Shown here piece by piece: positions 59,984-64,000 of a stretch of 64,000 nt of DNA. The position numbers were made by a program, and so were the translations under genes. Under the pieces are notes generated by a model. It was not told where the DNA came from. It did no database searches and worked only from the letters and a program-made list of their open reading frames with translations. The stretch is from Schumannella sp. 10F1B-5-1 (GTDB lineage Bacteria > Actinomycetota > Actinomycetes > Actinomycetales > Microbacteriaceae). The stretch lies in contig NZ_VHQH01000001.1 of NCBI RefSeq assembly GCF_006517535.1, forward strand, positions 62,001-126,000, written 5' to 3'. How positions within the stretch are numbered: position 1 is the stretch's first letter; every line of letters begins with the position of its first letter.

Positions 59984-60216
59984 GCGATCACTCCGTCGGC
60001 GTAGGTGTCGAGCACCGCGCGGGCGGCGCTGCGATGGTCGGGGAAGACGTCGATCCGTCGGTCGAGGCGGTCGCGGGCGTCGTAGCCGTCGGGCGTGCGC
60101 TGCACGAGCCCGATGTGCTCCGCGCCGCCACGCACGGTGGCGACCCAGAGAGCCGAGTCGACGTGCTTCCAGCGTCCCGCGATGACCGCGTTCGGCTGGG
60201 CGATGGCGGCGCTCAT
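59980..60216 (-). CDS. hypothetical 78-residue protein, MarR-linked operon
   Basis: SAAIAQPNAVIAGRWKHVDS, LWVATVRGGAEHIGLVQRT, GYDARDRLDRRIDVFPDHRSAA and VLDTYADGVIA. It looks like a compact alpha/beta domain (beta-hairpin reading a surface-exposed loop, then a helix). Coupled by ATGA at both ends. Not recognised. Confidence 0.6.
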   Translation of the reverse strand: MSAAIAQPNAVIAGRWKHVDSALWVATVRGGAEHIGLVQRTPDGYDARDRLDRRIDVFPDHRSAARAVLDTYADGVIA

Positions 60217-60404
60217 ACGCCCAGCACCAGCAGGAGGCCGGTGGCGGACGCGGCGAACGCCGCGACGCCGGCGACGGCGGCGCTCGCGATGAGCGCGCGA
60301 TCACGGCCACGGGGGCTGGGAACGAGCGGAGGCAGCTGGTCGGCTCGACCGCGGTGCGCGACGAGTGCGACCGGGACCGCGGGGCCTTCGACGGTGAGTG
60401 TCAT
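60213..60404 (-). CDS. small membrane protein, first gene of the MarR-linked operon
   Basis: Sixty-three residues: a polar N-terminal half (TLTVEGPAVPVALVAHRGRA) and a C-terminal hydrophobic helix (ALIASAAVAGVAAFAASATG). AAAGGACGCC precedes the ATG. Immediately downstream of two CTAGTT palindromes that overlap the end of the MarR gene. Confidence 0.6.
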   Translation of the reverse strand: MTLTVEGPAVPVALVAHRGRADQLPPLVPSPRGRDRALIASAAVAGVAAFAASATGLLLVLGV

Positions 60405-60433
60405 GGCGTCCTTTCGACGTCACGACGTTACAA

Positions 60434-60475
60434 CTAGTTAGGCGAACTAGTCAAATCGCTAGTTTCTCTAACTAC
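60434..60475. promoter_or_regulatory. tandem MarR-type operators
   Basis: CTAGTT (60434-60439), five bases, AACTAG (60445-60450) is one perfect inverted repeat. CTAGTT (60459-60464), five bases, AACTAC (60470-60475) is a second with one mismatch. Their centres are 25 bases apart, in an AT-rich island upstream of the small operon, partly inside the 3' end of the MarR gene. Same half-site length class and identical 5-base spacer as at 2271. Confidence 0.7.
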
Positions 60476-60989
60476 GTTGCTGTCGAAGCAGTTGCGCACG
60501 AGCCGGTTCGGCCCGTGAGTCCATCGCGTCCAGCTCATCGGCGAGCGCGCGGAGGAAGATGCCGATCGCCTCCTCGTGGCCCGGAGCGATGCGGGCCACC
60601 GCGCTGGCGACGGCGGATTCGAGCGGGCTGTCAGCGGCATCCTGCGACGGCACGATGAGCTTCTTGCGAGCATCGTCGGGATGCGGCACCCGCGTCACCA
60701 GGCCGGCGGCGGCGAGTCGGTCGACGATGGCGACCCCAGATGGCGAGGACACGCCGAGATAGGTGGTCACATCCGTGCTCGTCGACGGGATGCCCTGTCG
60801 TCGTCGTTCGTAGAGGAACGAGAGCGCGGCCTGATCGGTGACGCCGATGCCCGGCGCAGCCTGGTTGCGACGCAGATACTGACCATACGAGCGCAGCAGC
60901 GCGCCCGCCTCGAGCGAGAGCGTGCCCGCGACGCCGCGATCGGCTTCATCGCCCTGATCGGCGCCGGTGTCTCGAAGTACGTCGCTCAT
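60468..60989 (-). CDS. MarR family regulator, paralogue 1
   Basis: A 173-residue MarR: VTDQAALSFLYERRRQGIPSTSTDVTTYLGVSSPSGVAIVDRLAAAGLVTRVPHPDDARKKLIVP contains the recognition helix and wing. AGAGGTC precedes the ATG. Its 3' end overlaps the tandem CTAGTT operators of the small three-gene operon, its likely target. Part of a run of four related MarR genes. Confidence 0.88.
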   Translation of the reverse strand: MSDVLRDTGADQGDEADRGVAGTLSLEAGALLRSYGQYLRRNQAAPGIGVTDQAALSFLYERRRQGIPSTSTDVTTYLGVSSPSGVAIVDRLAAAGLVTRVPHPDDARKKLIVPSQDAADSPLESAVASAVARIAPGHEEAIGIFLRALADELDAMDSRAEPARAQLLRQQRS

Positions 60990-61097
60990 GACCTCTCCGC
61001 TCGCTTCGACTGCCGTCGATTATCGAGGAGTCGGGGATGTGTCGACAACTTCTTCAGCGCGCGTCCGAGATTCGACCACGAGGCATCCAGGCGGCGA

Positions 61098-61661
61098 TCA
61101 GCGCGCGGTGGGATCTCCGGCATCCTCGCCGTCGTTCATCTGACGCACGACGTCGCGCAGCTCCTGATCCAGATCCTCGGTGTCGGACACCGCGTGGATC
61201 ATCCCGCTGAGGAACCGCGCGACCACCGCCAGCTCGTCCTCGACGAGCTCATCGGTGATCTGCACCATGCGCTGATGCATCCGCCCGAGCGTCTGCCGCA
61301 CCTCGGCGTCGGTCTCGACGGTCGGCACGATGACCTGCATCCGACGATCCGTGGGATGCGGGGCCCGGGCGATGTGGTGACCGCGCTCGAGTCGGTCGAC
61401 GAGCGCCGTGGTCGAGGCCGAGCTGATGCGCAGCAGCGCGCTCAGATCGCGGGCCGTCATGACGCGGCCTTCCTTCTCTGCCTTGAGCAGGTAGCGCAGG
61501 GCCAGCAGGTCGGTCTCGCCCATGCCCATCGAGTCGCGGGTGCGGCGGCGCATGTCGGCCTCGGCCTGCCGGTACTGACGCATCAGATTCAGCACGTCGA
61601 CGCTGGTCGCGCGACGATGCTCGTCGTACCAGTAGCCGGAGCTGGAGTGATCGTCGGTCAT
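61098..61661 (-). CDS. MarR family regulator, paralogue 2
   Basis: A 187-residue MarR: GMGETDLLALRYLLKAEKEG, LSALLRISSASTTALVDRLERGHHIARAPHPTDRRMQVIVP. The N-terminus has SSSGYWYDEHR and a longer helix than its relatives. Probably leaderless (TAGAAT seven bases before the ATG) and divergent from a 73-residue gene at 61749. Confidence 0.88.
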   Translation of the reverse strand: MTDDHSSSGYWYDEHRRATSVDVLNLMRQYRQAEADMRRRTRDSMGMGETDLLALRYLLKAEKEGRVMTARDLSALLRISSASTTALVDRLERGHHIARAPHPTDRRMQVIVPTVETDAEVRQTLGRMHQRMVQITDELVEDELAVVARFLSGMIHAVSDTEDLDQELRDVVRQMNDGEDAGDPTAR

Positions 61662-61668
61662 CAGTGCG

Positions 61669-61674
61669 ATTCTA
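61669..61674 (-). promoter_or_regulatory. leaderless -10 box (TAGAAT) of MarR paralogue 2
   Basis: TAGAAT on the minus strand, seven bases before the ATG at 61661. Confidence 0.55.
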
Positions 61675-61736
61675 GAGACGCGTAGAGCGATCCCCTCGCC
61701 CGGCTAGCTAACCCCCGCCCGGTCCCGCGCACCGTC

Positions 61737-61742
61737 TAGGCT
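61737..61742 (+). promoter_or_regulatory. leaderless -10 box (TAGGCT) of the 73-residue gene
   Basis: TAGGCT ends six bases before the ATG at 61749. A CTAGCTAA sequence at 61704-61711, in the same divergent gap, resembles half of the CTAGTT operators at 60434. Confidence 0.5.
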
Positions 61743-61748
61743 CAGGGC

Positions 61749-61970
61749 ATGACGACGGCCGAATCCTACGACGCAGCCGCCGCCCGACTCTCGGCGCAAT
61801 ACCCCCAGCTCACCGCGGGCCGCATCCTCGGGATCATGTCGGAGGAGCACGATCTCCTCCTCGGCTTCGACCCCGCCGACGTCATCGCGCCGATCGTGAT
61901 CGAGGCCACCCTCGAGCGCATCCAGATGGAGCTCGATCGGATCGTCGGTCCCGACGAGCTCGCAGGCTGA
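61749..61970 (+). CDS. small helical protein
   Basis: Seventy-three residues: TTAESYDAAAARLSAQYPQL, GRILGIMSEEHDLLLGFDPADVI, APIVIEATLERIQMELDRIV. Predicted as three or four short helices. Its stop and the stop of the convergent MarR gene are separated by one base. Not recognised; possibly regulated by MarR paralogue 2. Confidence 0.6.
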   Translation: MTTAESYDAAAARLSAQYPQLTAGRILGIMSEEHDLLLGFDPADVIAPIVIEATLERIQMELDRIVGPDELAG

Positions 61971-61971
61971 C

Positions 61972-62448
61972 TCAGCGACAGTCCTCGTCCACGGCGACGA
62001 CGACGCGGCGCAGGAACGACGCGACGATCCGCGCCTCATCACCCGAGAGACTCTGCGCGATCCCGCGGATCTCCGTCGTCAGGGGATCGACCAGGTCGGG
62101 ATCGTCATTGCGGTCCACCGGCACGACGAGTTTGCTGCGTCGATCGTCGGGATTCGCGCGCACCTGGAGCAGCGACGCCGCCTCCATGCGCTGCAGCAGC
62201 TTCGTCGTGGATGCGGTCGTGATGCCGAGGTGATCGGCGAGCTGCTTCGGTGTCGTGGTCTCTCCGGCATCGGAGCGCTCGAGCACGAAGCGCCAGGCCT
62301 GGCGGTCGGTGTCCGACGGGCCGCATCGCGACTGCCGGCGGCGCGCGAGGTGAGCCTCGGCGCGCCGGAGCTCCTCGGCTGCCCAGGCTGCGTCGTCGAT
62401 CGCGTCGCTCTCGCGGCGGGGCGTGGTCGCGGATGAATCGATCGACAT
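61972..62448 (-). CDS. MarR family regulator, paralogue 3
   Basis: A 158-residue MarR: PSDTDRQAWRFVLERSDAGETTTPKQLADHLGITTASTTKLLQRMEAASLLQVRANPDDRRSKLVVPVDR. It shares the TTPKQLADHLGIT-type helix and the DDRRSKLVVP wing with its neighbours. The ATG at 62448 begins the protein-like part; sequence upstream is not coding. Confidence 0.85.
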   Translation of the reverse strand: MSIDSSATTPRRESDAIDDAAWAAEELRRAEAHLARRRQSRCGPSDTDRQAWRFVLERSDAGETTTPKQLADHLGITTASTTKLLQRMEAASLLQVRANPDDRRSKLVVPVDRNDDPDLVDPLTTEIRGIAQSLSGDEARIVASFLRRVVVAVDEDCR

Positions 62449-62576
62449 GAGCCGAGTCTTCTCTGCGAGGGAATGCGCGGACGTGGACTCCGAGGCGACG
62501 GCCAGGCGCCGCCTCGCGCGCTCACCGCATCGGCGCTGGACTGAAGTCGGATCGGGATGGCACCGCCGCCGGGTCA

Positions 62577-62582
62577 TAACAT
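62577..62582 (+). promoter_or_regulatory. leaderless -10 box (TAACAT) of MarR paralogue 4
   Basis: TAACAT ends seven bases before the GTG at 62590. It argues for this start over an in-frame ATG 33 bases upstream. Confidence 0.5.
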
Positions 62583-62589
62583 CGGAGTC

Positions 62590-63042
62590 GTGCCCGCCGA
62601 GCAGCCGACGACGAGCGCCGCGACACGGCGCCTTCTCGAGCTGCTCGACGCCCACGCGGAGTCCCGCGCCGCGGCGCTCATCGCCGCCCGCGAGAAGCTG
62701 GCGATCACGCAGATGGACGCCCGCGCCCTGGAGTTCATCGCCCGCCATCCGGGGATCCGGCCGTCAGGCCTGCGCGAGCACCTCCACATCACGTCCGCGA
62801 GCGTCTCGACTCTCACCGATCGCCTTGTGCGGCGCGGACTCGTGCGACGCGACCCCGATGAGGAGGATCGTCGAGCGACGCGGCTCACCGCCCTGATCGA
62901 CTGGAGCGCCGATCCGTGGAGCACGCTCTCGGCGCTCGACAGCCGACTGGAGCGAGCGATCGCGCAGGCGGATCCCGCCGACGTCGACCGGGCCGCAGCC
63001 CTGCTCGAGACTCTGCTCGATGCCGTCGACGACGGCCGCTGA
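62590..63042 (+). CDS. MarR family regulator, paralogue 4
   Basis: A 150-residue MarR: ITQMDARALEFIARHPGIRPSGLREHLHITSASVSTLTDRLVRRGLVRRDPDEEDRRATRLTA. The C-terminal half forms the dimerisation helices. Starts with GTG, probably leaderless. Divergent from paralogue 3 with 141 bases between; both could be controlled from that gap. Convergent with the gene at 63046, three bases apart. Confidence 0.85.
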   Translation: MPAEQPTTSAATRRLLELLDAHAESRAAALIAAREKLAITQMDARALEFIARHPGIRPSGLREHLHITSASVSTLTDRLVRRGLVRRDPDEEDRRATRLTALIDWSADPWSTLSALDSRLERAIAQADPADVDRAAALLETLLDAVDDGR

Positions 63043-63045
63043 CGC

Positions 63046-63390
63046 TCAGGAAGGATGCGCCCCGAGATAGGTCGATGACTTGGCCTGGAGGAAATCGCCC
63101 AGGTTGGCGACGAGGCGGAGTCCCGACGACATCCTCGCCACACCCTCGGGCGTCAGCGAGAACGCCTCTTCTCGACCTTCGAACGTCACGGTCCACGCGG
63201 GGTCGCGCGGAGCAGACGGCTGCAGGTAGATCACCGTCGACGCGTCGTCGAGCATCACCGTGATCAGCCCGGTGTCCGACCCGTCCGAGCCGTCCTGGTC
63301 GATGACCCTGATGACCCCTCCGACACCGCGCCCGCTTGCGGCGAACTCGGCCACCCACCCCTCGAGCAGAGGCTTCGTGCGAAACGGCAT
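63046..63390 (-). CDS. hypothetical protein (beta-rich, 114 residues)
   Basis: From MPFRTKPLLEGWVAEFAASG: then VGGVIRVIDQDGSDGSDTGLITVMLDDASTVIYLQP and WTVTFEGREEAFSLTPEGVAR, suggesting a small beta-sandwich with a final helical part (LANLGDFLQAKSSTYLG-like). GAGGAGG precedes the ATG at 63390. Not recognised. Confidence 0.6.
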   Translation of the reverse strand: MPFRTKPLLEGWVAEFAASGRGVGGVIRVIDQDGSDGSDTGLITVMLDDASTVIYLQPSAPRDPAWTVTFEGREEAFSLTPEGVARMSSGLRLVANLGDFLQAKSSTYLGAHPS

Positions 63391-63494
63391 GACCAGCCTC
63401 CTCACGCGCCGCACCGCGACGCCGGCGTCAGTATGTCGCACCCGAGGCGGGCTCCGCGCAGGGGTGACAGGAGTCGACTGAACTGGTATGAGGG

Positions 63495-64000
63495 CTAGAG
63501 CTCTGTCCCGCCGGGGGCTGTCTCGGATGTCAGAGCGTCCTGCTCGGATCGGTGCGGCGCGAGAGAGGCAGAAGCCCGCTCCCCCGCACCGTCGCGCATC
63601 CCGTCCAGCAGCTCACGCAGCGCATCGCGCGCGTCGACGCGCGGCGTCCAGCCGAGCTCCGTCCGGGCCCGCGCCGTCGACATCCGGGGCACCTGGGCTG
63701 CCAGATCGATCCATCCCGGCGCCGTCGGCTGCAGACGGAGCCGCCAGGTGAGCGCGGCGAGCGCGCGCAGCACCGACAGCGGAAGCGGCACGCGGCGACC
63801 GCCGAGCAGTCGCGCCAGACCGGCGGGGCGGATGCCGGGCTCGCCGGCGAGATTGAATGCGCCGGTCGCGCGCTGCTCGACGATGCGGGCGACCCCGTCG
63901 GCGAGGTCGTCGGCGTGGATGACCTGCAGGTTCAGCTGCGCGGGCAGCGGGACGAGCGGGGAGCGGACGCGGCCGATGAGGGTCGGCGGCACGGCGCCGA
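63495..64000 (-). CDS. NAD-dependent epimerase/dehydratase family protein (partial, start outside the window)
   Basis: The visible 168 residues are the C-terminal part of an extended SDR: LNLQVIHADDLADGVARIVEQRATGAFNLAGEPGIRPAGLARLLG, then TELGWTPRVDARDALRELLDGMRDG. The Rossmann domain and Tyr-Lys pair must lie upstream, beyond the edge. The last 25 residues are hydrophilic and variable. Confidence 0.8.
   Translation of the reverse strand, partial: GAVPPTLIGRVRSPLVPLPAQLNLQVIHADDLADGVARIVEQRATGAFNLAGEPGIRPAGLARLLGGRRVPLPLSVLRALAALTWRLRLQPTAPGWIDLAAQVPRMSTARARTELGWTPRVDARDALRELLDGMRDGAGERASASLAPHRSEQDALTSETAPGGTEL

Overview
The window is high-GC DNA (roughly 70 percent by eye) from an actinobacterium, most likely a member of the Microbacteriaceae. 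The evidence is near-exclusive G/C at third codon positions, F420- and mycothiol-era actinobacterial families (LLM class F420 oxidoreductase, DUF3140, HVA1), many leaderless start codons, and a striking excess of GGATGC/GCATCC, a habit I associate with that family. No phage, insertion sequence, CRISPR array or rRNA is visible. One tRNA gene, tRNA-Arg(ACG), is present. The layout is ordinary chromosome with several accessory cassettes.

Region by region. 1-4 kb: a PxpB-PxpC (5-oxoprolinase) fusion, a metallo-beta-lactamase-fold hydrolase divergent from its MarR regulator, and an EcsC/TerB-like protein. 4-8 kb: xylose genes xylA and xylB divergent from a ROK repressor. 8-13 kb: a beta-propeller protein, a cupin plus carboxymuconolactone decarboxylase pair, the tRNA beside a short-chain dehydrogenase remnant, an aldo/keto reductase and a quinone-reductase-like MDR. 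13-22 kb: amylosucrase, a hipBA toxin-antitoxin pair, a WYL regulator divergent from a VOC protein, and a beta-phosphoglucomutase coupled to a GH65 glucoside phosphorylase. 23-27 kb: a four-gene exported-protein locus with two SipW-type signal peptides and a LamG protein. 27-31 kb: a pair of ClpP paralogues, one lacking the catalytic serine, then catalase with a Fur-type regulator. 30.7-38.7 kb: a six-gene catabolic operon (two permeases, FMN hydroxyacid oxidase, D-2-hydroxyacid dehydrogenase, HpcH-type aldolase, fumarylacetoacetase-like hydrolase) divergent from a GntR regulator with a clear palindromic operator. 38.7-46.4 kb: mixed genes including a GMC oxidoreductase coupled to an unusual alpha/beta-hydrolase and gluconate-dehydrogenase-subunit-3 fusion.

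46-63 kb reads as a general stress and envelope region: Dps, two GSP39-like dehydrogenases, GH15 glucosidase, FAD reductase, transglutaminase, F420 oxidoreductase, DUF3140, GlsB/YeaQ, many very small acidic or membrane proteins, and four MarR regulators within 2.6 kb. Genes within operons are usually joined by ATGA or GTGA overlaps. Many first genes have a TAnnnT box only 6 or 7 bases before the start codon, so they are probably leaderless. The end of the window enters an NAD-dependent epimerase/dehydratase.

Three families of short palindromic repeats (at 1-60, 10.5 kb, and 21.85/28.5 kb) plus a 22-bp hairpin tandem array are the main non-coding structures. The most unusual items are the in-frame palindrome in the PxpB linker, the active/inactive ClpP pair, the SipW-type locus, the hydrolase-dehydrogenase fusion with an apparent CTG start, and the nest of overlapping micro-genes at 58.7-60.4 kb.
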